A stretch of DNA of 64,000 nucleotides from Comamonadaceae bacterium (GTDB lineage Bacteria > Pseudomonadota > Gammaproteobacteria > Burkholderiales > Burkholderiaceae_C), in assembly GCA_947450675.1 (NCBI GenBank), contig CANFWI010000003.1, positions 50,186 through 114,185 of the forward strand, given 5' to 3'. The notes beneath the pieces were generated by a model. The model searched no databases. It saw nothing but the letters and a program-made list of their open reading frames with translations, and was not told where the DNA came from. Shown piece by piece: positions 8,298 to 17,303 of the stretch. The translations under genes were made by a program, and so were the position numbers. Each line of letters starts with the position of its first letter. Positions within the stretch are counted from its first letter, which is position 1.

Positions 8298-9983
8298 GTG
8301 AGTCACAAGCCCATGCCCTTGCCACCCGCCCCGACCAAACGTGCCGCCCTGCTTTCAGCCGATGCTTTGAACGCGCCTGCGCGTCCTTCAGCTCGGGCTG
8401 GCCGAAAATCAGGGCCCGCAGAAGCACCCGCTAACCCGCGCCCGCTGGCCGTTGAAAAACAAGAGGTGATCAAAGCCGAGCGTGCCACCGCGCCGCAGGA
8501 GAAATCTCGACCCAGTCCGGTCAAGTCACTGTCGACCCACGCCAAAAAGGAAGCCCCTGCAGTTGCCGCCAAGCCGCGCAAGTCAAAGCCCAGCGGTCCG
8601 ACAAAACTCTTTGTGCTCGACACCAATGTGCTGATGCACGACCCGATGTGCCTGTTTCGCTTCGAAGAGCACGACATCTTTTTGCCGATGATTGTTCTGG
8701 AAGAGCTAGACGGCCACAAAAAAGGCATGAGCGAAGTGGCGCGCAATGCGCGTCAGACCAGCCGCACGCTGGATGCGCTGGCGGGCGCACAGGGCGCAGA
8801 CATTGCCAAGGGCTTGAGCTTGGACACCACCGGCCACACAGAAGCGCGTGGCAGCTTGCTGTTCCAGACCCGGCCGCTTGACTACACCTTGCCCATGAGC
8901 CTGCCCCAAGGCAAAGCTGACAACCAGATTCTGGGGGTGGTCGAAGCGCTGCGCAAAGAACAAGCGCCGCGTGAGGTGGTACTGGTGTCGAAAGACATCA
9001 ACATGCGCGTCAAGGCACGCGCCTTGGGCCTGCTGACGGACGATTACCAGAACGACAAGACGCTGGAAGACGGTGATCTGCTGTACCCCGGCTCACTGCT
9101 GTTGCCGAATGATTTCTGGACGCACCAGAGCAAGACGCTTGAAAGCTGGCAGCAAGGCAGCCACACCTTCTACCGCATCACCGGCCCGATCGTGCCCAGC
9201 CTGATGATCAACCAGTTTGTCTACTTCGAGGCCCCTGGCGAGCCGCCACTGTATGCGCGCGTGACCGAGATTCGCGCCAAAACGGCGGTGCTGAAGACAC
9301 TGAAAGATTTCAACCATCTGAAAAACGCAGTCTGGGGCGTGACCGCCCGCAACCGAGAGCAAAACTTCGCACTGAATTTGCTGACCGACCCTGAAGTCGA
9401 TTTCGTCACGCTGGCCGGTAACGCTGGCACCGGCAAGACTCTGATGGCGCTGGCCAGCGGTTTGATGCAAGTACTTGACGACAGGCGCTACACCGAAATC
9501 ATCATGACGCGGGCCACCGTGTCGGTCGGTGAAGACATCGGTTTTCTGCCGGGTACGGAAGAAGAAAAGATGGGCCCGTGGATGGGTGCGCTGGACGACA
9601 ACTTGGAGGTTCTTGGCAAGACAGAAAGTGGCTCTGGCGAATGGGGACGCGCAGCGACCAATGAATTGATCCGCTCGCGCATCAAGGTCAAAAGCATGAA
9701 CTTCATGCGCGGCCGCACCTTCCTTAACAAGTACGTGATCATTGACGAAGCGCAGAACTTGACGCCCAAGCAAATGAAGACGCTCATCACGCGGGCCGGG
9801 CCGGGCACCAAGATCATCTGCATGGGCAATTTGGCCCAGATTGACACGCCTTACTTGACTGAAGGTTCTTCAGGTCTGACGTACGCGGTGGATCGCTTCA
9901 AGGGATGGCCGCACGGTGGTCACATCACCTTGGCACGTGGCGAGCGTTCGCGTTTAGCGGACTTTGCCAGCGAAGTTCTCTAA
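8298..9983 (+). CDS. PIN domain-PhoH family ATPase
   Basis: 561-residue protein joining an N-terminal PIN RNase-like domain to a PhoH-type P-loop ATPase/helicase, the PhoH2 arrangement. A basic, Ala/Pro-rich, probably disordered stretch covers residues 1-100. The PIN domain starts at LFVLDTNVLMHDP (Asp108) and includes VLEELDGHKKG. Walker A GNAGTGKT lies near residue 374 and Walker B YVIIDEAQN near 480. PhoH2 proteins act on RNA; the cellular role here is unknown. The start is GTG at 8298; an ATG five codons in (8313) is equally possible, since neither has a clear ribosome site. A bidirectional terminator separates it from phaR. Confidence 0.92.
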   Translation: MSHKPMPLPPAPTKRAALLSADALNAPARPSARAGRKSGPAEAPANPRPLAVEKQEVIKAERATAPQEKSRPSPVKSLSTHAKKEAPAVAAKPRKSKPSGPTKLFVLDTNVLMHDPMCLFRFEEHDIFLPMIVLEELDGHKKGMSEVARNARQTSRTLDALAGAQGADIAKGLSLDTTGHTEARGSLLFQTRPLDYTLPMSLPQGKADNQILGVVEALRKEQAPREVVLVSKDINMRVKARALGLLTDDYQNDKTLEDGDLLYPGSLLLPNDFWTHQSKTLESWQQGSHTFYRITGPIVPSLMINQFVYFEAPGEPPLYARVTEIRAKTAVLKTLKDFNHLKNAVWGVTARNREQNFALNLLTDPEVDFVTLAGNAGTGKTLMALASGLMQVLDDRRYTEIIMTRATVSVGEDIGFLPGTEEEKMGPWMGALDDNLEVLGKTESGSGEWGRAATNELIRSRIKVKSMNFMRGRTFLNKYVIIDEAQNLTPKQMKTLITRAGPGTKIICMGNLAQIDTPYLTEGSSGLTYAVDRFKGWPHGGHITLARGERSRLADFASEVL

Positions 9984-9997
9984 AGCATCTGGCTCAG

Positions 9998-10037
9998 AAA
10001 AAACCCGCCGTTGCCTTGCAGCACGCCGGGTTTTTTT
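9998..10037. terminator. Bidirectional terminator between the PhoH-like gene and phaR
   Basis: Arms AAAAAACCCG (9998-10007) and CGGGTTTTTT (10027-10036) pair around a 19-base loop. T-runs on both strands let it serve the rightward PhoH-like gene and the leftward phaR gene, which converge here. Confidence 0.85.
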
Positions 10038-10075
10038 ATGCTCTGAACAGCGCCCATCGAGGACGCATCGAGCGC

Positions 10076-10639
10076 TCAGCGCTTGAGTCCAAAGGCGGTC
10101 AGCATTTGCTCACTTTGCTGCTGCATCTGCTCCTGCATTTGTGTGAACAGTGATTTAGATTGTTCAACGTAGGTTCCCATCATGCCCTGCATCATGGGCG
10201 ACTGGGCTTTCATGAGTTGAGCCCAAGTCTCAGGTGACATGCCCTTGGATTGCTCGCTCATCTTGACTTGCAAGTCCATGAAGGATTCCACATTTTTCTC
10301 AAGATAAGCCCCCATAAAACCTTGCATGGCATTGCCGTAAAAACGGATGATGTTGCCCAGCACCGCTTCCGTGAACATCGGCGCGCCACCGGTTTCTTCT
10401 TCAAGGATGATTTGCAGCAAGATGCTCCGTGTCAGGTCGTCATTGCTCTTGGCGTCTCGCACGACAAACACGGCACCACTCATCACCAGTTGGCGAATAT
10501 CGCTCAGCGTGATGTAAGTCGAGGTGGTGGTGTCATAAAGTCGCCGGTTCGGGTACTTTTTAATCACGCGAATGGGCACGGCCTTGGCATCAGGACTTTT
10601 CTTGGGTTCAGCGCCGGACGCATCGGTGCTATTTTTCAT
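10076..10639 (-). CDS. phaR: Polyhydroxyalkanoate synthesis repressor PhaR
   Basis: DNA- and PHB-binding repressor controlling phasin and polyhydroxybutyrate genes. The N-terminal PHB/PHA accumulation domain is clear: IRVIKKYPNRRLYDTTTSTYITL, then VFVVRDAKSNDDLTRSILLQIILEEE. It is followed by a helical, Met- and Gln-rich C-terminus (QMQEQMQQQSEQM). The frame is open to 10840, but the ATG at 10639 (MKNSTDASGAEPKK, 187 residues) begins just ahead of the conserved domain and matches the family length, so I use it. It converges on the PhoH-like gene. No phaC, phaA or phaB lies in the window. Confidence 0.93.
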   Translation of the reverse strand: MKNSTDASGAEPKKSPDAKAVPIRVIKKYPNRRLYDTTTSTYITLSDIRQLVMSGAVFVVRDAKSNDDLTRSILLQIILEEETGGAPMFTEAVLGNIIRFYGNAMQGFMGAYLEKNVESFMDLQVKMSEQSKGMSPETWAQLMKAQSPMMQGMMGTYVEQSKSLFTQMQEQMQQQSEQMLTAFGLKR

Positions 10640-10996
10640 TTTTTGCAAAGCTCTGATTCCTTCGAAGACAAGACCGATTGTGCGCGACCTCCGCGGCAAC
10701 AAGCCATGGATGCATTTTAGAAAGCTTGGGGTAGCCCGCAGCCCTTGGTTTACCCTTGAGCCTGGCGGAAGACAACATCGCTGGCTGACAAGCGGTTCAG
10801 CGCCAGATCGCCGTCGAGACTCGCTGAAATACATGCTCATCTATCGGCTCACACCGCACGTTTTGATTCGAACCATACCTTATTTCTTTGAAACTATCAG
10901 CTGTGCACCTCTTAAATTCCTAATGCCTCATAATTCGACACCCGATCAATCATTAGGCTTCACCGTCGATCACGACAACGCCACCAATGGAGCCCC
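10640..10996. other. Intergenic region with divergent promoters (phaR and Sel1 gene)
   Basis: A 357-base stretch without a convincing gene. It must hold the leftward phaR promoter and the rightward promoter of the Sel1-repeat gene. The right half is AT-richer. An inverted repeat CCTAATG (10919-10925) / CATTAGG (10951-10957) with a 25-base spacer lies 40-80 bases upstream of the Sel1 start and may be a regulator site. I see no RNA gene. Confidence 0.5.
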
Positions 10997-11803
10997 ATGA
11001 ATAGTTTTTTGCTGAGCGCGTTGAGCAAGCTTGGATTTGCATCTAGCGAAACACCAACCGATGATCTCGTTGCGGGGCATGCCGCTTTAGTCCAAAAAGA
11101 CTTCGCAACAGCGTTTAAAAAATTCAAGCGCGCAGCCACCCAAGGAAACGCAGCAGCACAAATTGAAGTCGGACATTTTTTCCGCGATGGGCTGGGCATT
11201 CGACCCAACCTCGTCAAAGCAGTGCATTGGTATCGGCTTGCAGCCCTTCAGGGCAATGTGATGGCACAGTTCAATTTGGGCGTTATTCACAACAACGGCG
11301 AAGGGAACTTGCAAGATTTCACTGAGGCGGTGCACTGGTATCAACTGGCTGCGTTACAAGGACATGCGAACGCCCAGAGCAACCTAGGCCTCATGTACGA
11401 AAAAGGCCAAGGCGTTTTACAAGACTACGCGGAGGCGTTGAACTGGTATCGGCGGGCCTCAGAACAAGGACATCTGGTCGCGCAGTTCAACTCGGGGCTG
11501 TTGTACGAAAAAGGCGAAGGGACCACCCAAAACTTCGCCGAGGCATTGAAATGGTATCGGCTTGCAGCCCTTCAGGGGCATAGCGAGGCGCAAGGCAACC
11601 TCGGCGTCATGTATGCCAAAGGTGAAGGCGTCGACCAAGACTACAAAAGTGCCCATATGTGGTTCAACATTGCCGCCGCCGCCGGTCACAGTGTGGCCAC
11701 TCAAAACCGGGATGCGATGACCCAAAATATGAATGCACAACAAATCAGCGAAGCGCAAAAAATGGCGCGAGACTGGCAAGCTGGGCGTATATTGCCCGGA
11801 TGA
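10997..11803 (+). CDS. Sel1-repeat (TPR-like) protein
   Basis: 268-residue protein made almost entirely of about six 36-residue Sel1-like repeats. Each shows the pattern A-x-WYRLAALQGHxxAQxNLGxMYxxGxGVxQDY (for example near residues 75-110, 111-146 and 183-218). Such solenoids mediate protein-protein contacts. I see no convincing signal peptide in the first 30 residues, so it is probably cytoplasmic. Its stop overlaps the start of the RNB exonuclease gene (ATGA), so the two are co-translated and may work together, which is inference. A GGAG-like ribosome site precedes the ATG. Repeats are similar at the DNA level, as expected for recent internal duplication. Confidence 0.88.
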   Translation: MNSFLLSALSKLGFASSETPTDDLVAGHAALVQKDFATAFKKFKRAATQGNAAAQIEVGHFFRDGLGIRPNLVKAVHWYRLAALQGNVMAQFNLGVIHNNGEGNLQDFTEAVHWYQLAALQGHANAQSNLGLMYEKGQGVLQDYAEALNWYRRASEQGHLVAQFNSGLLYEKGEGTTQNFAEALKWYRLAALQGHSEAQGNLGVMYAKGEGVDQDYKSAHMWFNIAAAAGHSVATQNRDAMTQNMNAQQISEAQKMARDWQAGRILPG

Positions 11804-13275
11804 GTTATCAACCGCACCACCATCATCGATCTGACTTGGTCAGAATTGCCACACAGGCCATGATCGATCGGGGGTTGGCGCCAGAGTTTTCGGCTCACGC
11901 GCTGGGGCAACTGGCCGACATCACAGGGCCCGGACACGACGACAGCCCCGACATTCTTGATTTGACTGACCTGCTGTGGTGCTCCATCGACAACGATGAT
12001 TCGATGGACCTCGACCAGTTGACGGTTTGCGAGTCATTGGCGCACGGTGCGCTGCGCGTTCAGGTGGCGATTGCCGACGTTGATGCGTTGGTCGAGCTCG
12101 GCTCTCCGATTGATTCCCACGCACGCTTGAACACAACCACGGTCTACACCTCGGCGCGGATTTTCCCCATGCTGCCGGAGCGGCTTTCAACCGATCTGAC
12201 CTCGCTGAATCCACAACAAAACCGGCTGGCGCTGGTAACCGACATGGTGTTTGACGCTGACGGCGTGTTGACCCAATCAAGCTTGTACCGGGCATGGGTG
12301 CGCAACCAGGCCAAGCTGGCTTACGACGCAGTGTCAGCCTGGATTGAAGGCAGCGGTGCATTGCCAACAGCGGCTGCGGCGGTACCGGGGATGGCCGTAC
12401 AACTGCAGTTACAGGACGGCATGGCTCAGCGCCTGCGGACTTTGCGCCATGCGCAAGGCTCATTGGAATTTGAAAGCTCCCAACCGCGGGCGGTTTTTGA
12501 GGGCTCGCGGGTGGTCGACTTGCAGCAGCAGGTGCAAAACCGGGCGCGCCAATTGATCGAGGAATTCATGATCGCCACCAACGGCTGCACGGCGCGCTAC
12601 TTGAGCAGCCGGGGCCGAGATTCACTGCGGCGGGTGGTGCGCACGCCTGAGCGCTGGCAGCGCATCGTGACGGTCGCGCACGACCGCGGTCACACCCTGC
12701 CGGCCGAACCAGATGCCAAAGCGCTGTCGGATTTTCTGGCGGCACAGCACCGCAAAGACCCTTTGCACTTTCAAGACTTGTCGCTGATCATCGTGAAGCT
12801 GCTGGGTTCGGGCGAATACACGGTGGAGTCTCCGCAGATGGAACCGGTCGGGCATTTTGGTCTGGCGGTACGCGACTACACACACTCGACCGCACCGAAT
12901 CGGCGCTACCCAGACCTGATCACCGCCCGGCTATTGAAAGCAACACTCAAGGGCGAGCCGTCGCCCTACTCCCAAGCCGAGCTCGGGCTGCTGGCCCAAC
13001 ACTGCACAGTGCAAGAAGACGCCGCGCAAAAGGTCGAACGACAAATGCGCAAGTCTGACGCTGCGATGGTGCTGGAGTCGCGCATCGGTCAGCGCTTTGA
13101 AGCCTTGGTGACCGGCAGCACGCCCAGCGGCGTGTGGGTGCGTATTTTTTCGCCGCCCGCAGAAGGAAAGTTGGTCGCTGGACAAGAAGGCTTGAACGTT
13201 GGCGACGCCTTGCGGGTCAAGCTGACGGGTACGAACGTAGAGCGCGGTTTTATCGATTTTGTGCGGGTGGGCTGA
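11800..13275 (+). CDS. RNB-domain exoribonuclease (RNase II/R family, short form)
   Basis: 491-residue 3'-5' exoribonuclease-like protein. The RNB catalytic domain begins almost at once, at CSIDNDDSMDLDQL (residues 61-74), so the N-terminal cold-shock domains of RNase II/R are missing or much reduced. Further marks are AIADVDALVELGSPID, YTSARIFPMLPERLSTDLTSL and VRDYTHSTAPNRRYPDLI near residue 365. Aligned by eye with E. coli RNase II, Asp201, Asp207 and Asp209 are kept as Asp64, Asp70 and Asp72, but Asp210 is Gln73. The ATG at 11800 overlaps the Sel1 gene stop. Longer frames upstream lie inside that gene and are not used. The 3' end overlaps the convergent lyase gene by 26 bases. Confidence 0.88.
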   Translation: MSYQPHHHHRSDLVRIATQAMIDRGLAPEFSAHALGQLADITGPGHDDSPDILDLTDLLWCSIDNDDSMDLDQLTVCESLAHGALRVQVAIADVDALVELGSPIDSHARLNTTTVYTSARIFPMLPERLSTDLTSLNPQQNRLALVTDMVFDADGVLTQSSLYRAWVRNQAKLAYDAVSAWIEGSGALPTAAAAVPGMAVQLQLQDGMAQRLRTLRHAQGSLEFESSQPRAVFEGSRVVDLQQQVQNRARQLIEEFMIATNGCTARYLSSRGRDSLRRVVRTPERWQRIVTVAHDRGHTLPAEPDAKALSDFLAAQHRKDPLHFQDLSLIIVKLLGSGEYTVESPQMEPVGHFGLAVRDYTHSTAPNRRYPDLITARLLKATLKGEPSPYSQAELGLLAQHCTVQEDAAQKVERQMRKSDAAMVLESRIGQRFEALVTGSTPSGVWVRIFSPPAEGKLVAGQEGLNVGDALRVKLTGTNVERGFIDFVRVG

Positions 13276-14092
13276 CGCTGAGGGCGCCTGATGTGGCTTC
13301 GGCCAAGATGGTTTCAGCCAGCAGCGCGATCGGCTTGTCGACCAGTTTGCCATCGACGGCAATCGCCCCCAGCGGGCCGCTGGCCAAAGCTGCGATGACC
13401 TTTTTAGCCCATTCAATTTGCGCCACCGTCGGCGCAAAGGCCGTGTGCACACCCGCTACCTGACGCGGATGAATGCACAACTTGGCACCAAAGCCGAAGC
13501 GGCGCGAGCGGCGCACGTCTTCTTCGAGCTGGGTGTTGTCGTCAATCGCCAGCGACACGCCGTCGATCGGGGCCGGTAAACCCGCCCGTCTAGAAGCCAA
13601 GACCAGTTGTGTCCGCACGCTGTCGAGTTCTTCGCCGTCACCTTGAATGCCGGAGTCAGACATGAAATCAAAGGAGCCAAAAGCCAGACGCGTCACGCCC
13701 GTGACCTGCGCCAATGGCAAGGCTTCAAACCAGCCAGCGACAGACTCCACCAAGGGGATCAGGCCCTGCCCTGGCCGCAAGCGGCTGGCCAGTTGGCGCA
13801 GCCCGTCGGCCGACTCGGCCTTGGGCAGCATCACCCCGCGCACGGCTGGCAGAGCCAGCAGCGCGCAGTCGTCGGCATGCCACGGCGTGTCCGCTGGGTT
13901 GACCCGAATCCAGACCTTTGCGGCCGTCGTGGTCAGCCACGTTTGCATGGCAGCGCGGGCTTGAGCCTTGCGCTCAGGAATGACCGCATCTTCCAGATCC
14001 AGAATGACGGCATGGGCACCGCTGGCCAGTGCTTTGTCAAAACGTTCTGACCGATCACCGGGGACAAAGAGATAAGAGCGATCCATCGACAT
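13250..14092 (-). CDS. CitE-type CoA ester lyase, probable citramalyl-CoA lyase
   Basis: HpcH/HpaI aldolase-fold lyase of the CitE group, 280 residues. Visible marks are RSYLFVPGDRSERFDKALASGA at the N-terminus (split here by family convention), AVILDLEDAV near residue 32, WIRVNPADTPW, GVMLPKAE near residue 85, a glutamate in IPLVESVAGW and LAFGSFDFMSD near residue 145. The family cleaves malyl-, citramalyl- or citryl-CoA. As last gene of an operon with CaiB transferase and MaoC hydratase, it most likely splits citramalyl-CoA to acetyl-CoA and pyruvate (inference). I choose the ATG at 14092 because an AAGGA site lies just upstream; ATG 14086 is also possible. Confidence 0.82.
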   Translation of the reverse strand: MSMDRSYLFVPGDRSERFDKALASGAHAVILDLEDAVIPERKAQARAAMQTWLTTTAAKVWIRVNPADTPWHADDCALLALPAVRGVMLPKAESADGLRQLASRLRPGQGLIPLVESVAGWFEALPLAQVTGVTRLAFGSFDFMSDSGIQGDGEELDSVRTQLVLASRRAGLPAPIDGVSLAIDDNTQLEEDVRRSRRFGFGAKLCIHPRQVAGVHTAFAPTVAQIEWAKKVIAALASGPLGAIAVDGKLVDKPIALLAETILAEATSGALSVSPPAQNR

Positions 14093-14113
14093 CAAGATTC
14101 CTTTTTTATCAAA

Positions 14114-15313
14114 TTAAGTGGGCGCTTGCACGGCACGGCGTTGGTTCAACAGCAGCACCACGCCGCACACGGCCGAGGCCAGCATCAAGGCCAAAAAGCC
14201 TGCGCGGTAGGTGCCAAAAAAACTCGACAAAGCACCAAACACCGGCGCCCCCAACACCACACCCAAATAGGTGAAAGCCAAGGTGCCGCCAGTCGCCATG
14301 CTGGCCTTGCCGGTGGGCGCTTGACGCGCCACCTCTGCCAGGTAAACGCCGTTCCAACCAATGGCTGATGCGCCAAAAATACTCAAAATAACCCAGACCC
14401 AAACTTGCGGTGTGGTCGCCGTCAAGAAGGCGGTAGCCAAGGCACTGAGGGCCATCACACCCCCCAGCAAAGCCAGTGTTTGCGGCGCACCCAACCAGCG
14501 GTCAGCGACATAACCCCAAGCCACACGGCCGATCACACCACCGGCTTGCGTGAAGGACAAAGCCACCCCCGCACCGACCAAGCCATAGGACAAATCATCG
14601 TACAAATAAGTCACCAAATAAGTGCTGAGCGACAGCTGCACCATGGAGAAAACAAAGGAACAACCCGCCATGGTGGCCAAAGCGCGGTGCGCCAACACCA
14701 GCCGAATCGGCTGAGCGAAGCTGGCCAACTTGACGGTGACGGGTTGACCGACTTTGCGATCGGCATCCAAGCCCAAGCGCAGTGGCTGGGACAACACAGA
14801 ACACAACACGCACGCGACGGCCACCACCACCAGACTGGCTTGCCAATTCAGGGCGAGCAGCAACAAAGGAACGATGGCGCCGGCCATCATCCCGCCTAGG
14901 GGTACGCCGGTTTGTTTGATCGAAAAAACCAGTGACATCTGGTGCGGCGCTGTGGTGCGCGCCAGCAAATGCGAACTCGCCGGCGTGATCGGGCCGTAAC
15001 CCCAACCGATCAGCACAGCACCCGCGAAGACCGCCGGCAACCAGGGCACCGCGCACAAGAGCAAGCCCAGGGCACACACCAGCAAGCTGATCTGACTCAC
15101 CCGAATCGCCCCCAAACGCGCGACAACGGCACCCGCCAGCAAGGTCGACATCAATGCGCCACCGTAGCTGATGGCGATGTACAAGCCGACCAAAGCGGGC
15201 GAGACCGCCAAGTCCTTGGCGGCCACTGGCGCCATCACCGGCAATGTCAACAAGGCCATGGACGCCATGGCTTGGATCAACAAAGTGATGAAGAGCGGAC
15301 CCCAACTGCCCAT
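14114..15313 (-). CDS. MFS transporter, probable dicarboxylate carrier of the itaconate-type operon
   Basis: Major facilitator superfamily inner-membrane carrier, 399 residues, with about twelve hydrophobic segments. It has a cytoplasmic-loop motif of the G-x-x-x-D/R type (GRVAWGYVADRWLG near residue 265) in the second half. The substrate cannot be read from sequence. Its place in a C5-dicarboxylate operon suggests itaconate or a relative. The chosen ATG at 15313 overlaps the stop of the GntR gene (TGATG), implying translational coupling; a GTG 15 bases upstream is the alternative. CitE follows after 21 bases. Confidence 0.8.
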   Translation of the reverse strand: MGSWGPLFITLLIQAMASMALLTLPVMAPVAAKDLAVSPALVGLYIAISYGGALMSTLLAGAVVARLGAIRVSQISLLVCALGLLLCAVPWLPAVFAGAVLIGWGYGPITPASSHLLARTTAPHQMSLVFSIKQTGVPLGGMMAGAIVPLLLLALNWQASLVVVAVACVLCSVLSQPLRLGLDADRKVGQPVTVKLASFAQPIRLVLAHRALATMAGCSFVFSMVQLSLSTYLVTYLYDDLSYGLVGAGVALSFTQAGGVIGRVAWGYVADRWLGAPQTLALLGGVMALSALATAFLTATTPQVWVWVILSIFGASAIGWNGVYLAEVARQAPTGKASMATGGTLAFTYLGVVLGAPVFGALSSFFGTYRAGFLALMLASAVCGVVLLLNQRRAVQAPT

Positions 15314-16101
15314 CAAGACGCGCCCCACTCGCGGCGGAGTACCGTGCTGTAGCTGAAGCGATCAGCCGCGTGCGTGCTGTTGGCCAGCTCGACGAGCTGC
15401 CCCAAGCGGTTACGGTAACGCCGGCTGATCCACAAGCCCGGGCTGCGTACCGGCGCATCCAGTGCGTCAGCCATAGCGCGGTCTAAGGCGACGGCGCGAA
15501 TGTCTTGCTCAACCGCCACAATGACTTCGCCAAACTGCTGCTCAATGGCCGCATGCACAGCGCCGTTGAGCGCACCGTCCAGACCTTTGACCGAGCGGAA
15601 TGCAGGATTCACCCAAATGTCGGTGAAGCTCAAGGGCTTGGCCTGGTCTTGAGTGTGGCGACGCCCGCTCAGGTGCAACCAAGTTTCACCCGCGGTCGCC
15701 TCCAGCATCAGCGCTTGCACGGCGTCAATTTCAAGCAGCGCCCGCGCCTCAATCACCAAGGTTGTGTCGGTGGCGTACTGGTACAGATCGACGACATTGG
15801 CAGTACGCTGCCGATACGTCATGGTCGGCGTGCGAGCGCACACCGTGGTGCCGACGCGCGGTTGGCGCACCACCAGCCCCAACTGCACCAAGCGCTTGAC
15901 CGCCTCACGCGCCGTCGACCGACTGACGCCGAACTGATCGCAGAGTTCGTACTCGGTGGGCAACAAAGAGCCCACTGGATAGCGTCCTTCTTCAATTTCG
16001 TTCAGCAGCGTTTGCGCCAGTTGCAGGTAACGCGGCTGGCTCGCCGACAAGGCCAAACCCCGCGAATGGGAGGCTGGATCTGGCGATGTGGCAAGGGTCA
16101 T
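15313..16101 (-). CDS. GntR-family regulator, HutC/UTRA subgroup
   Basis: 262-residue transcription factor with an N-terminal winged helix (residues about 25-90: LLPTEYELCDQFGVSRSTAREAVKRL is the recognisable core, split here as GSLLPTEYELCDQFG and VSRSTAREAVKRLV) and a C-terminal UTRA ligand-binding domain. HutC regulators usually repress and are released by a pathway metabolite. It is embedded in the operon it probably controls, with 4-base overlap to the CaiB gene and 1-base overlap to the MFS gene. The perfect palindrome at 21441-21460 in front of the first gene is its likely operator. Confidence 0.88.
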   Translation of the reverse strand: MTLATSPDPASHSRGLALSASQPRYLQLAQTLLNEIEEGRYPVGSLLPTEYELCDQFGVSRSTAREAVKRLVQLGLVVRQPRVGTTVCARTPTMTYRQRTANVVDLYQYATDTTLVIEARALLEIDAVQALMLEATAGETWLHLSGRRHTQDQAKPLSFTDIWVNPAFRSVKGLDGALNGAVHAAIEQQFGEVIVAVEQDIRAVALDRAMADALDAPVRSPGLWISRRYRNRLGQLVELANSTHAADRFSYSTVLRREWGAS

Positions 16102-17303
16102 ATGACGGATTTTTGGCGGAGTTGTTGAATGGCAGGACCATCGTAACCGGCCTCGCGCAAAATCGTCTCCGTGTGCTCGCCCATGCTCGGTGCTGGCCGC
16201 ACCGGATGCGCACCGGCACGCACCGGTGACGCCACCATCCGCACGGGCCCATCGGGGTGGTCAAAGTCCAGCAGGCGTTCTTGTTCGGCGACAAAACCGC
16301 TGTCCAGCGCCTGCGCCACGTCGTACACCGGCGCCACAGGCACCTTGCCAGCCAAGCGTTCAATCCAGTCGGCGGTGGTGGCGCTTTGCAACACGGCATC
16401 GACATCAACCGTCAGTTGATCACGATTGGCCAGACGGTCCTTGAACGACTTGTAGGCGTCGCAAACAGCCCACTCGGGCTTGCCGACTTCGCGCGCAAAA
16501 ACGCCCCAGAATTTTTCCTTGTTGCACATCAAAAAAATCCAACCGTCCTGCGTCCGGTACAACTGGCTTGGTGTCAAGGACGGGTGGCTAGACCGCGTTT
16601 CGCGTGTGATCGCCGCGTCCGCATTGAGATACCAAGTCGCCACATAGGCGAGGTTGTGCAGCGCCACGTCAAACAGACTGACATCGACGTCACGGCCCAC
16701 ACCGGACGAGCGAGCGCTGATGATGCCGGCGAGCAAACCCATGGCCGCCGTGGTGCCGGTCATCAAGTCAATGATCGACAGCCCCATGCGCGCCGGGGGG
16801 CCATCGGGTTCACCGGTGAGCGACAGGTAGCCGGCTTCGGCCTGCATCAGGTAGTCGTAGCCGGGCCACGCGGCGCGAGAACCGGTGCGGCCGTAAGCCG
16901 ACAAGTGGCCGCAGACAATTTTCGGGTTGTGGGCTTTCAGCGCTTCATAGGTCAAGCCCAGCTTGGCTGGCAAATCACCGCGCAAATTGTTGAAGACCAC
17001 GTCGGCCGTTTTGACCAAGCGCTGCAAAATTTCTTGGCCTTCGGCTTGCTTCAAATCGAGCGTGATGCTTTTTTTGTTGCGGTTGAAGGACTGGTAGAAA
17101 TGGCTGTCGCCCGGTCCGAAATAATGCGGCCCCACGGCACGACCGACGTCGCCGCCATCGTGGTGGTTTTCAACCTTGATGATCTCAGCGCCCAGGTCGG
17201 CCAAATGCTGCGTGCCGAACGGCCCTGCGCCGTACTGCTCAATCGCGATGATGCGCACACCGGCCAGCAAGCCAGACTGCACCGCTTCAGTCTCAGCGCT
17301 CAT
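16098..17303 (-). CDS. CaiB/BaiF-family CoA-transferase, probable itaconate CoA-transferase
   Basis: Class III CoA-transferase, 401 residues. Marks are the N-terminal GVRIIAIEQYGAGPFGTQ, LADLGAEIIKVE, NRNKKSITLDLK near residue 75, and Asp179 in GLSIIDLMTG, the position of the catalytic aspartate. The family moves CoA between carboxylic acids through an aspartyl-CoA anhydride. With MaoC and CitE genes in the same operon, it most likely activates itaconate with succinyl-CoA (inference from the Pseudomonas itaconate cluster as I recall it). It overlaps its neighbours on both sides by 4 bases. It is not a close relative of the two formyl-CoA transferases at 55825 and 57836. Confidence 0.82.
   Translation of the reverse strand: MSAETEAVQSGLLAGVRIIAIEQYGAGPFGTQHLADLGAEIIKVENHHDGGDVGRAVGPHYFGPGDSHFYQSFNRNKKSITLDLKQAEGQEILQRLVKTADVVFNNLRGDLPAKLGLTYEALKAHNPKIVCGHLSAYGRTGSRAAWPGYDYLMQAEAGYLSLTGEPDGPPARMGLSIIDLMTGTTAAMGLLAGIISARSSGVGRDVDVSLFDVALHNLAYVATWYLNADAAITRETRSSHPSLTPSQLYRTQDGWIFLMCNKEKFWGVFAREVGKPEWAVCDAYKSFKDRLANRDQLTVDVDAVLQSATTADWIERLAGKVPVAPVYDVAQALDSGFVAEQERLLDFDHPDGPVRMVASPVRAGAHPVRPAPSMGEHTETILREAGYDGPAIQQLRQKSVI

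Noticed and set aside
11921..12463. Long ORF opposite the RNB gene, and similar antisense frames opposite most genes
   Set aside because: High-GC shadow frames: no ribosome sites, no family features, and the sense frames are clearly recognisable.
14595..15458. 287-codon frame overlapping the MFS and GntR genes
   Set aside because: Same strand but out of frame with both, with Arg/Gly-rich composition and no motif; both overlapped proteins are well supported.
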